From positions 1-6,295 of the forward strand of contig JAIRZP010000051.1 of assembly GCA_031267175.1 (NCBI GenBank): a DNA stretch of 6,295 nucleotides. Direction: 5' to 3'. Made by a program: the position numbers and the translations under genes. The notes under the pieces are model-generated. The model had not been told where the DNA came from, ran no database searches, and worked only from the letters and a program-made list of their open reading frames with translations. This DNA is from Coriobacteriales bacterium (lineage in GTDB: Bacteria > Actinomycetota > Coriobacteriia > Coriobacteriales > UBA8131). This document shows positions 1-4,903 of this stretch, one piece after another (the stretch's first letter is position 1; every line of letters begins with the position of its first letter).

Positions 1-2
1 CC

Positions 3-278
3 GGCCTCGGACGCGACTTTGATGATGTACAGGTTTCAGGGACATCAGGGACAGCGGCCGATGTCCCTGATGTCCCTGATGATGACCCTGTTGCAGAGGC
101 AAAGGAGGCAATCGTCAGATACATGGGAGAGAATCCCAAAATCACCTATGAAGAGCTTTCCAAGAAGATATCGCTTGGACGCAAGACTGTGCAAAGATAT
201 ATCCAGTCGCTGAAAGACGCAAGACGCATACGACGCATTGGTTCCGAAAGGTCAGGACATTGGGAAGTCGTCGAATGA
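3..278 (+). CDS. C-terminal part of a winged-helix protein, probably an AlbA_2/Schlafen-type ATP-binding protein (5' end outside window)
   Basis: Frame 3 is open from the left edge to the TGA at 276-278 and gives 91 residues with no need for a start inside the window. Residues 1-10 are an acidic lead-in. Residues 12-27 are short repeats (SGTSGT, then DVPDVPD), and residues 31-91 form a winged-helix domain: a first helix (AEAKEAIVRYM), the turn ENPKITYEELSKKI, the recognition helix SLGRKTVQRYIQSLK, then a wing IRRIGSERSGHWEVV. This HTH with a GSxxSGxW wing, preceded by a low-complexity repeat, is typical of the C-terminus of bacterial AlbA_2-domain proteins often annotated as ATP-binding or transcriptional regulators. 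The N-terminal domain that would prove this is not in the window, so the family is inferred from the tail. It might bind DNA. The fragment ends 40 bases before the next possible ORF. Confidence 0.75.
   Translation, partial: GLGRDFDDVQVSGTSGTAADVPDVPDDDPVAEAKEAIVRYMGENPKITYEELSKKISLGRKTVQRYIQSLKDARRIRRIGSERSGHWEVVE
36..79. repeat. Perfect 18-bp inverted repeat built from 9-bp units, inside a coding region
   Basis: The left arm TCAGGGACATCAGGGACA (36-53) is the exact reverse complement of the right arm (62-79), with an 8-base loop (54-61) whose centre, CGGCCG, is itself palindromic. Each arm is two tandem copies of a 9-bp unit, TCAGGGACA or its complement TGTCCCTGA. A degraded third unit (TGATGACCCTG) follows at 80-90. 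The pattern keeps the reading frame and encodes the SGTSGT and DVPDVPD repeats before the winged helix. The mRNA would form a strong hairpin in the linker. There is no T-tract, so it does not look like a terminator. Confidence 0.9.
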
Positions 279-318
279 GCAGGGCGCGGCGAATGGGAAG
301 TAAGGTTACTGCTCCGAT

Positions 319-486
319 ATGGGGTGCAATGCCGTTGTTTGCGCGGTTGACCTTTATAAGAAGGACTCGGAAATCAAACTGCTCATAGGGTGCAGCGAAG
401 AGGAACAACAGACTATCATGCGCTTTTACAATGATTCAACGTACATGAAGGGCTTATTTTTCAGGAGAGGCAGCATTGATGTTTGA
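319..486 (+). CDS. Possible small ORF of 55 residues, unrecognised; may be a gene remnant
   Basis: Frame 1 is open between the TAA at 301-303 and the TGA at 484-486, with an ATG at 319. The peptide reads MGCNAVVCAVDLYKKD, then EIKLLIGCSEEEQQTIMRFY, and ends FFRRGSIDV. It has three cysteines and a mixed, globular-looking composition, but matches no family I recognise. The nearest purine-rich stretch (AAGG at 302-305) is 13 bases from the ATG, which is too far for a good Shine-Dalgarno site. It lies between a gene tail and a truncated gene, so it could equally be the worn end of a deleted gene or chance. Confidence 0.2.
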   Translation: MGCNAVVCAVDLYKKDSEIKLLIGCSEEEQQTIMRFYNDSTYMKGLFFRRGSIDV

Positions 487-510
487 TGCGGAAACCGGGA
501 GGGTAAGGCT

Positions 511-612
511 ATGCCAATCTACTGTTCGTTTTTGAGAGGGGTCAACATTGGCGGCAAGAATTGGACGAACCACCGAGACAGGAGCAGGATTGATCACACA
601 GAAAACCGGTAG
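511..612 (+). pseudogene. DUF1697 gene remnant: first ~17 codons only, cut by a deletion
   Basis: The ATG at 511 is preceded by a purine-rich GGGAGGGTAAGG run (498-509) that can serve as a ribosome binding site. The first 17 codons read MPIYCSFLRGVNIGGKN. This closely matches the N-terminus of DUF1697 proteins, which start with a pattern like M..Y.A.LRG[IV]N[IV]GG.N. Similarity stops at about base 561. The frame continues with unrelated residues (WTNHRDRSRIDHTENR) to a TAG at 610-612, whereas DUF1697 proteins are far longer. No continuation of the family is seen in the other two forward frames. The remaining body appears to have been deleted, joining the 5' end to the leader of the next gene. 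The 33-codon frame overlaps the next gene's TTG start by 23 bases, so its translation could still couple to that gene. The function of DUF1697 is unknown. Confidence 0.75.
580..584 (+). promoter_or_regulatory. Shine-Dalgarno AGGAG that fixes the TTG start of the HTH_42 gene
   Basis: AGGAG lies 5 bases before the TTG at 590. An earlier in-frame TTG at 548 has no such site and falls inside the DUF1697-derived sequence, so 590 is preferred. This start also puts the QAQ motif at residues 38-40, close to its position in AlkZ (37-39 as I recall). Confidence 0.65.
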
Positions 613-1669
613 CATCCGATCACAAAGACTGGCTTCCCACGGGCTTGTGGGGGCTCATCCGGCGACGCCTGCCGAGGTTGTGGCCCGGCTCGGTGCAGTA
701 CAGGCGCAGGACTTTGGCATGGCCAGGTGGGCTGTCGGCATCAGGCTACCCGGCACCACCGAGCATCAGGTTGCCGATGCCCTGGCCAAAGGTGACATCC
801 TGCGCACTCATGTCCTGCGTCCAACCTGGCACCTGGTGGCCCGAGAGGATGCCCGTTGGATGCTCGCTGTCTCCGCAGAGAGGATACGATCCGCCATACG
901 CCACTCCGATAAGAGGCGCTGCATTGATGAGGCGGATCACGTCAGAGTGCAGGGGCTTCTCGCCGAGGCACTCAGAGGGGGAAATCACCTCACGGGGAAG
1001 CAGATAGCCAGCGTCCTTGAAGCCGAAGGCATCGAAACCGGCGAGTATCGCCTCTATCTCTTTCTCCTCCGTGCGGAAACGGACGCGCTCATCGTGAGCG
1101 GAGCCCCGCTCGGCAACACGCATACCTATGCCCTGCTCGACGAACGCGCGCCCAAGACGGACGATCTGCCTTTTGGCGAGCTGGTCTGCCGCCTTGTGCG
1201 TACCTACCTGCGAGGACATGGTCCGGCTACGGTGCAGGACTTTTCCTGGTGGTCTGGGCTCACCGTGGGAGAGGCTACCAAAGGATTCTCGGCGCTTGAC
1301 GACGAATTCGAGAGCTTTGATGCTGGTAATCATAGCTATTGCCAAGTCGGAGGTGGAGAGGGTGTTGGCGAGAGAGCGAGGGTGCAGCAGGCACACCTGC
1401 TGCCAGCCTTCGACGAGTACATCATCGCCTACCGCAACCGTGATGCGGTCGTCCCTGCCGCCCACGCGGGCAAGGTGTTCACAAAAAATGGCATCTTCCG
1501 CCCGACGATACTCGTCAACGGCAAGGTGGTCGGCATCTGGCGCAGCCCCTTGGGCCCAGGCCGCAAGGCCGAGTTCGACTTCTTTGCGTCACCCAGCAAG
1601 AACATCGCGGCGCAGGTTTCCAAAGCGGCAACCCGAAGAGAAGCCTATTATGGAGTAACGGCAGATTAG
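590..1669 (+). CDS. Winged-helix DNA-binding protein of the HTH_42 (AlkZ/YcaQ-like DNA glycosylase) superfamily
   Basis: This 359-residue protein matches the HTH_42 superfamily, which includes Streptomyces AlkZ and E. coli YcaQ, monofunctional glycosylases that remove bulky alkylated bases and unhook DNA interstrand crosslinks. Seen in sequence: LGAVQAQD with Q38 and Q40 (AlkZ uses a QxQ catalytic motif, YcaQ a QxD), then LRTHVLRPTWHLV around residues 71-83, LLPAFDEYIIAYRNRD from 270, and NGIFRPTILVNGKVVGIWR from 300. All are family signatures in the expected order and length, and the frame is intact. The protein should be cytoplasmic and act on DNA. The natural substrate cannot be read from the sequence, since many family members are uncharacterised, and I see no biosynthetic genes here that would make it a self-resistance gene. 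It sits directly behind a DUF1697 remnant and may be read from that gene's old promoter. Confidence 0.85.
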   Translation: MITQKTGSIRSQRLASHGLVGAHPATPAEVVARLGAVQAQDFGMARWAVGIRLPGTTEHQVADALAKGDILRTHVLRPTWHLVAREDARWMLAVSAERIRSAIRHSDKRRCIDEADHVRVQGLLAEALRGGNHLTGKQIASVLEAEGIETGEYRLYLFLLRAETDALIVSGAPLGNTHTYALLDERAPKTDDLPFGELVCRLVRTYLRGHGPATVQDFSWWSGLTVGEATKGFSALDDEFESFDAGNHSYCQVGGGEGVGERARVQQAHLLPAFDEYIIAYRNRDAVVPAAHAGKVFTKNGIFRPTILVNGKVVGIWRSPLGPGRKAEFDFFASPSKNIAAQVSKAATRREAYYGVTAD

Positions 1670-1717
1670 CTGCTACTCAACTTCAAAACAGTCGTCTTGT
1701 GGCTTCCATACGTGATA

Positions 1718-1733
1718 GCATTTTGGCATTTTG
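1718..1733. repeat. Tandem 8-bp direct repeat GCATTTTG in an AT-rich spacer
   Basis: GCATTTTG occurs twice head to tail (1718-1725 and 1726-1733), about 30 bases ahead of a TATAAT box. It could be a regulator binding site or chance in AT-rich DNA. No protein is implied. Confidence 0.4.
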
Positions 1734-1742
1734 CTGTAGGTA

Positions 1743-1770
1743 CTGATGAAGTAATATTGTGTTGTATAAT
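1743..1770 (+). promoter_or_regulatory. Candidate promoter for the DUF1016 gene
   Basis: A perfect TATAAT at 1765-1770 lies in AT-rich intergenic DNA about 100 bases before the gene start. The best -35 with a 16-base spacer is CTGATG (1743-1748), which shares only TGA with the consensus, so the promoter would be weak or need an activator. The position fits the AT-rich DUF1016 gene having brought its own promoter. Confidence 0.4.
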
Positions 1771-1783
1771 ACCAACAAGCAAA

Positions 1784-1815
1784 GTGCTTTTCAGCGAGTA
1801 CTTCTGCTGAAACAC
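1784..1815 (+). promoter_or_regulatory. Imperfect hairpin in the 5' leader of the DUF1016 gene
   Basis: TTTCAGC (1789-1795) pairs with GCTGAAA (1806-1812). After a two-base bulge, GTG (1784-1786) pairs with CAC (1813-1815), leaving a 10-base loop. It begins about 14 bases after the TATAAT box, so it would be at or near the 5' end of the transcript. It could affect RNA stability or serve as an operator. It is not followed by a T-run. Confidence 0.35.
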
Positions 1816-1872
1816 AAGCGTTGCGGTGTATCAAAGAATAGATTGTCTATATAAGACAGGCGATATAAAGCG

Positions 1873-3072
1873 ATGAGCAAAAAGGTATGGGAAAACCAAG
1901 TCACATCATCTGACGAGAAAGACGGTATCACCCCGACGAAAAGTGTTAACGGTTTTTTTGACAGCGTAGCAAAGCTCGTTGAACGGGCACGAACCTACGT
2001 TGGGCGTACCGCTGACCTTACGATGTGTGTTAGTTATTTTGAAATCGGCCGCATGATTGTAGAAGAAGAACAAGGCGGCAAGACTCGGGCTGAATATGGG
2101 CGTGGTCTGTTGAAAGAGTTATCGTCATATTTGACAGACAGACTTGGTCGCGGATTCTCACTCTCAACGCTGAAGAATGCAAAACGGTTTTATAACGTAT
2201 ATGCATCCTCGATACAGCAATCATTGGTTTCAGAATCATCAGAACAAAAAAGCCAAACATTGTTTAGCCTTTTGGAGAAAACGCCGCACAAGCAAAAAGG
2301 CCAAACTTTATCCGCCCAATCCTACCCTTTCACACTCGGATGGTCGCATTATCTGATTCTCATGCGTATAGATAATCCTGAGGAGCGTCGTTTCTACGAA
2401 ATCGAAGCCACGCGACAACAGTGGACATTCCGGCAGTTGCAACGGCAATACGGCAGTAGTCTTTACGAGCGTTTGGCGTTGTCCCGCGACAAAGACGCAG
2501 TAATGAAGCTCGCCAAGGAGGGGCAAGCGCTTGAACAGCCCCAAGATATGCTAAAAAACCCGCTTGTACTGGAATTCCTCGGGATGGAGGAATTGACGCA
2601 ATATAGCGAAAACGATTTAGAAACAGCGATTATCAGTAAACTGCAAACATTTCTTCTCGAACTCGGCAAAGGGTTCTTGTTCGAGGCACGGCAAAAGCGT
2701 TTTACATTCAATGAGGAACACTTCATGGTGGATTTGGTTCTCTACAACCGTTTATTGAAATGCTACGTTCTCATCGACTTAAAGACGGGCATCCTGAAAC
2801 ATCAAGACCTCGGCCAAATGCAGATGTACGTTCACTACTTCGACCGCTCTGTCAAGACCGATGATGAACTCCCAACCGTAGGTATCTTGCTCTGCCAAGA
2901 AAAAAATGATGCAGTCGTTGAGTTGACATTACCGGAGGGTGAAAACATCTATGCTTCTGAATACAGCCTGTATTTGCCGGACAAAACCCTGCTGAAACAA
3001 AAGCTCATCCAGTGGACGCAAGAGTTTGAAGAAGCGCAAGAGATGAATGAAGCGGCAAAAACAAGAGACTAG
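1873..3072 (+). CDS. DUF1016/YhcG-family PD-(D/E)xK nuclease-like protein
   Basis: This 399-residue protein has both halves of the YhcG family. Residues 27-110 are the DUF1016 N-terminal region (FFDSVAKLVERAR, then YFEIGRMIVEEEQ, EYGRGLLKELSSYL and LKNAKRFY). After a variable linker (111-152), residues 153-399 form the C-terminal part, from FTLGWSHYLILMRIDNPEER onward. The nuclease fold is visible as E250, D287 in HFMVDLVLYN, D302 and K304 in YVLIDLKTG, and Q315 in LGQMQMYV, so the catalytic set looks complete. Family members often travel with restriction-modification and other defence genes, and their biochemical role is poorly known. No methylase or specificity gene is next to it here. The Shine-Dalgarno site is weak (AGG at 1858-1860, 12 bases away). 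The gene is AT-richer than its neighbours, which suggests transfer. Its stop is 25 bases before purM, so transcription may run through. Confidence 0.9.
   Translation: MSKKVWENQVTSSDEKDGITPTKSVNGFFDSVAKLVERARTYVGRTADLTMCVSYFEIGRMIVEEEQGGKTRAEYGRGLLKELSSYLTDRLGRGFSLSTLKNAKRFYNVYASSIQQSLVSESSEQKSQTLFSLLEKTPHKQKGQTLSAQSYPFTLGWSHYLILMRIDNPEERRFYEIEATRQQWTFRQLQRQYGSSLYERLALSRDKDAVMKLAKEGQALEQPQDMLKNPLVLEFLGMEELTQYSENDLETAIISKLQTFLLELGKGFLFEARQKRFTFNEEHFMVDLVLYNRLLKCYVLIDLKTGILKHQDLGQMQMYVHYFDRSVKTDDELPTVGILLCQEKNDAVVELTLPEGENIYASEYSLYLPDKTLLKQKLIQWTQEFEEAQEMNEAAKTRD
2245..2309 (+). repeat. Imperfect 17-base repeat, 48 bases apart, within the DUF1016 linker
   Basis: Bases 2245-2261 and 2293-2309 match at 15 of 17 positions (CAAAAA, then A or G, GCCAAAC, then A or T, TT). 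They encode QKSQTL (residues 125-130) and QKGQTL (141-146). The 16-codon spacing keeps the frame, so the linker probably grew by a local duplication. It sits in the variable segment between the DUF1016 N-terminal region and the nuclease part. Confidence 0.7.
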
Positions 3073-3087
3073 AAGCACATTCTGTAA

Positions 3088-3092
3088 AGGAG
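3088..3092 (+). promoter_or_regulatory. Shine-Dalgarno AGGAG that fixes the GTG start of purM
   Basis: AGGAG, within AAAGGAG at 3086-3092, lies 5 bases before the GTG at 3098. The frame is open upstream to an ATG at 3047, but that would add 17 residues coming from sequence inside the DUF1016 gene. The GTG start instead places the family's YKAAGVDIEAG right at the N-terminus. Confidence 0.8.
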
Positions 3093-3097
3093 AGCCC

Positions 3098-4159
3098 GTG
3101 TTAGAAAGTTCCTATAAAGCCGCCGGCGTGGATATTGAGGCAGGCGCATTAGCGGTTGACGCTATCAGGGAGGCGGTTGCGTCGACGCACACCCCGGCAG
3201 TCCTGGGCAGTATCGGCGGGTTTGGCGGACTGTACCGCGCCGCCGCGCTCAAAGATATGGAAGACCCCGTGCTCGTGAGCGGCACCGACGGCGTGGGCAC
3301 CAAGTTGGAGCTCGCCCAGCGCGCGGAGCGTCTCAACACCGTGGGCATAGACCTGGTGGCCATGTGCGCTAACGACATCATCTGCTGCGGCGCCCGCCCG
3401 CTCTTTTTCCTGGACTACCTGGCCGTGGGCAGGTTGGAGCCTGCCATGGTGGCCAGCGTCGTTGAAGGCATCGCCGCTGGCTGCAGGGAGGCCGAATGCG
3501 CACTCATCGGGGGAGAGATGGCAGAACACCCCGGCGTCATGGCCACCGATGACTTTGACCTCGCGGGATTTTGCGTGGGAGCCGTAGACAGAGAGAAGAT
3601 GCTGGGCCCCTCTCTCGTACGGGAGGGAGACGCCATCATCGGCCTTGCGTCTTCGGGCTTTCACTCCAATGGCTACTCGCTCATACGCCATGCGGTCACC
3701 AACAAGCTCATCGATGAGGAACTGCTTGCTGCTACGCTGCCCAACGGTGAGCCGCTGATAGATGCCTTGCTGGAGCCTACGCGCCTCTATGTACAGCCGC
3801 TGCTCAGTGCCCTGGACGCCGGGCTGCCTCTCCACGCGGCGGCACATATTACCGGGGGAGGTCTCAGCTTCAATCTTGACCGGGCGCTGCCAGTTGGACT
3901 CGATGCCGAGGTAGAGCTCGGCAGCTGGGACATCCCGCCCGTTATTGCCTACGTGGCTCGGCTTGCTGCGCTGGAGGAAGAGGATCTGCTTCGGACTTTT
4001 AACACGGGCATCGGGCTGGCCGTCGTCTGTGCTGCCGGTGCTGCGGAGGCTGTGCTTGCGCATTTCAAGAGCTCTGGTGCTTACATGATAGGCCGCGTCG
4101 TCAAGGCCGCAAGGCCGGATGCGCCCGGCAAAGTAATGTACAGGGAGGTTTTGGCATGA
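3098..4159 (+). CDS. purM: Phosphoribosylformylglycinamidine cyclo-ligase (AIR synthetase)
   Basis: PurM closes formylglycinamidine ribonucleotide to aminoimidazole ribonucleotide using ATP, the fifth step of de novo purine synthesis, in the cytoplasm. The 353-residue product has the expected length and motifs in order: YKAAGVDIEAG (6-16), the nucleotide-binding SGTDGVGTK (61-69), CANDIICCGARPLFFLDYLA, GGEMAEHPG (138-146), GFHSNGYSL from 187, LLEPTRLYV, HITGGGL (250-256) and FNTGIG. These mark the PurM/AIRS fold with N- and C-terminal halves. It overlaps purN by 4 bases (ATGA), so the two are almost certainly translated together. I see no clear purine riboswitch, PurR box or promoter in the 25 bases before the start. 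If it has its own promoter, that must lie within the upstream DUF1016 gene; otherwise transcripts enter from upstream. Nothing suggests damage. Confidence 0.98.
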   Translation: MLESSYKAAGVDIEAGALAVDAIREAVASTHTPAVLGSIGGFGGLYRAAALKDMEDPVLVSGTDGVGTKLELAQRAERLNTVGIDLVAMCANDIICCGARPLFFLDYLAVGRLEPAMVASVVEGIAAGCREAECALIGGEMAEHPGVMATDDFDLAGFCVGAVDREKMLGPSLVREGDAIIGLASSGFHSNGYSLIRHAVTNKLIDEELLAATLPNGEPLIDALLEPTRLYVQPLLSALDAGLPLHAAAHITGGGLSFNLDRALPVGLDAEVELGSWDIPPVIAYVARLAALEEEDLLRTFNTGIGLAVVCAAGAAEAVLAHFKSSGAYMIGRVVKAARPDAPGKVMYREVLA

Positions 4160-4761
4160 TACGGCTCGGCATACTGATAAGCGGCAGCGGCACCAATCTT
4201 CAGGCCATCATTGATGCCATTGAGGCTGACACACTGGACGTAAACATCGCGCTCGTGGTGTCCAGCAGGCCTGACGCCTATGGACTTACTAGGGCAGAGG
4301 CGGGAGGTATCCCCACGCTGGCCCTCACCAAAAGCGATTATGAATACCCCATTGCGGCTGATGAGCGCATCGCCCGGGCGCTTCAGCTGGCCGGCGTCGA
4401 CTACGTCGTCATGGCAGGCTATATGCGCAAGGTGTGTGCTCCCCTTCTTACTGCCTTTCCTCAGCGGATTATCAACATCCACCCGGCGCTGCTCCCCTCT
4501 TTTGTGGGCGCGCACGCCATCGCGGATGCCTTTGCCTACGGAGTCAAGCTCACCGGCGTGACCGTGCACCTTGCCAACGAGGAGTACGACAGGGGGCCCA
4601 TCATCGCCCAGCGCGCGGTGGAGGTAGAGGAAGCGGACACGCTGGAGACCCTCGAACAGAAGATCCACGCGGTAGAGCATGTGCTGTACCCCGAGGTGCT
4701 CCAGCTGCTTGCCCAGGGCCGCGTGCGTATTGCAGATGACGGACGGGTTGCCATCCTGTAA
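4156..4761 (+). CDS. purN: Phosphoribosylglycinamide formyltransferase (GAR transformylase, 10-formyl-THF dependent)
   Basis: PurN transfers a formyl group from 10-formyltetrahydrofolate to glycinamide ribonucleotide, the third step of purine synthesis. The 201-residue product has the phosphate-binding loop ILISGSGTNLQAI (residues 6-18), VSSRPDAYGLTRAE, VMAGYMRKV, and the catalytic segment INIHPALLPSFVGAHAI. The catalytic trio is N107, H109 and D145, each one position later than N106, H108 and D144 of E. coli PurN. The length is that of the standalone enzyme. Its ATG lies inside the end of purM (shared ATGA at 4156-4159), with GGGAGG at 4142-4147 as a ribosome site, so expression is coupled to purM. 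The next gene begins 142 bases further on, with its own promoter-like sequence, so purMN may form the end of this transcript. Confidence 0.97.
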   Translation: MIRLGILISGSGTNLQAIIDAIEADTLDVNIALVVSSRPDAYGLTRAEAGGIPTLALTKSDYEYPIAADERIARALQLAGVDYVVMAGYMRKVCAPLLTAFPQRIINIHPALLPSFVGAHAIADAFAYGVKLTGVTVHLANEEYDRGPIIAQRAVEVEEADTLETLEQKIHAVEHVLYPEVLQLLAQGRVRIADDGRVAIL

Positions 4762-4777
4762 GCAGCGGCGGGGCGAC

Positions 4778-4799
4778 GGGGCGGGCAGCGCCTTTGTTT
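4778..4799 (+). terminator. Weak intrinsic terminator candidate after purN
   Basis: GGCG (4780-4783) pairs with CGCC (4789-4792) around a 5-base loop. Two G-T pairs can extend the stem (4778-4779 with 4793-4794). It is followed by TTTGTTT (4793-4799). The stem is short and the T-tract interrupted, so termination would be partial at best, but it lies only 16 bases after the purN stop. Confidence 0.35.
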
Positions 4800-4843
4800 G
4801 GTGGTCGAGCAGAAGCATGTTTTGGTAACACTTTTTGGCGGCG

Positions 4844-4883
4844 AGGCGGTAACCGGGTTGCATCGCGCTTTGCCCTACCGCCT
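4844..4883. repeat. 8-bp perfect inverted repeat ahead of the VTT gene
   Basis: AGGCGGTA (4844-4851) is the exact complement of TACCGCCT (4876-4883), with 24 bases between. The right arm ends on the first base of the promoter-like TATAAC, and the -35-like TTGCAT lies between the arms. No T-tract follows, so this resembles an operator or leader structure more than a terminator. Confidence 0.5.
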
Positions 4884-4894
4884 ATAACCGTTAT
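4858..4894 (+). promoter_or_regulatory. Candidate promoter with overlapping palindrome for the VTT gene
   Basis: TTGCAT (4858-4863) and TATAAC (4883-4888) form a -35/-10 pair with a 19-base spacer, longer than usual. The -10 matches the consensus at 5 of 6 positions. Bases 4884-4894 (ATAACCGTTAT) are a perfect odd palindrome over the -10 and probable start site, a typical place for a repressor. The expected transcript start, near 4895-4896, leaves only about 8 bases before the ATG at 4904. Confidence 0.45.
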
Positions 4895-4903
4895 CATGAC
4901 ATC

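Noticed and set aside
36..79. The 18-bp inverted repeat as an intrinsic terminator or CRISPR repeat
   Set aside because: No T-tract follows and the reading frame runs straight through. There is one inverted pair, with no regular spacers.
347..360. TTGACC and TATAAG as a promoter for the DUF1697 remnant
   Set aside because: The two boxes are only 2 bases apart (347-352 and 355-360), so they cannot be a pair, and neither has a good partner at 16-18 bases.
548..589. Upstream TTG start at 548 for the HTH_42 gene (14 extra residues)
   Set aside because: It lies within the DUF1697-derived sequence and has no ribosome site at the right distance. The TTG at 590 has AGGAG 5 bases before it and fits the family N-terminus.
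746..1465. Long open frame on the minus strand opposite the HTH_42 gene
   Set aside because: It is a shadow of a GC-rich coding strand. The plus-strand product carries family motifs from end to end and the minus-strand peptide matches nothing I recognise.
3047..3097. ATG at 3047 as the purM start
   Set aside because: It would overlap the DUF1016 gene by 26 bases and add 17 residues not seen in PurM. The GTG at 3098 has a strong AGGAG at 5 bases.
3073..3097. A purine riboswitch or PurR operator ahead of purM
   Set aside because: Only 25 bases separate the genes, too few for a riboswitch, and no operator-like symmetry is seen.
3149..4063. 304-codon open frame on the minus strand opposite purM
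   Set aside because: purM is certain on the plus strand. The antisense frame has no recognisable domain and no reason beyond base composition.
4081..4863. 260-codon open frame on the minus strand opposite purN
   Set aside because: purN is certain, and the antisense peptide shows no family features.
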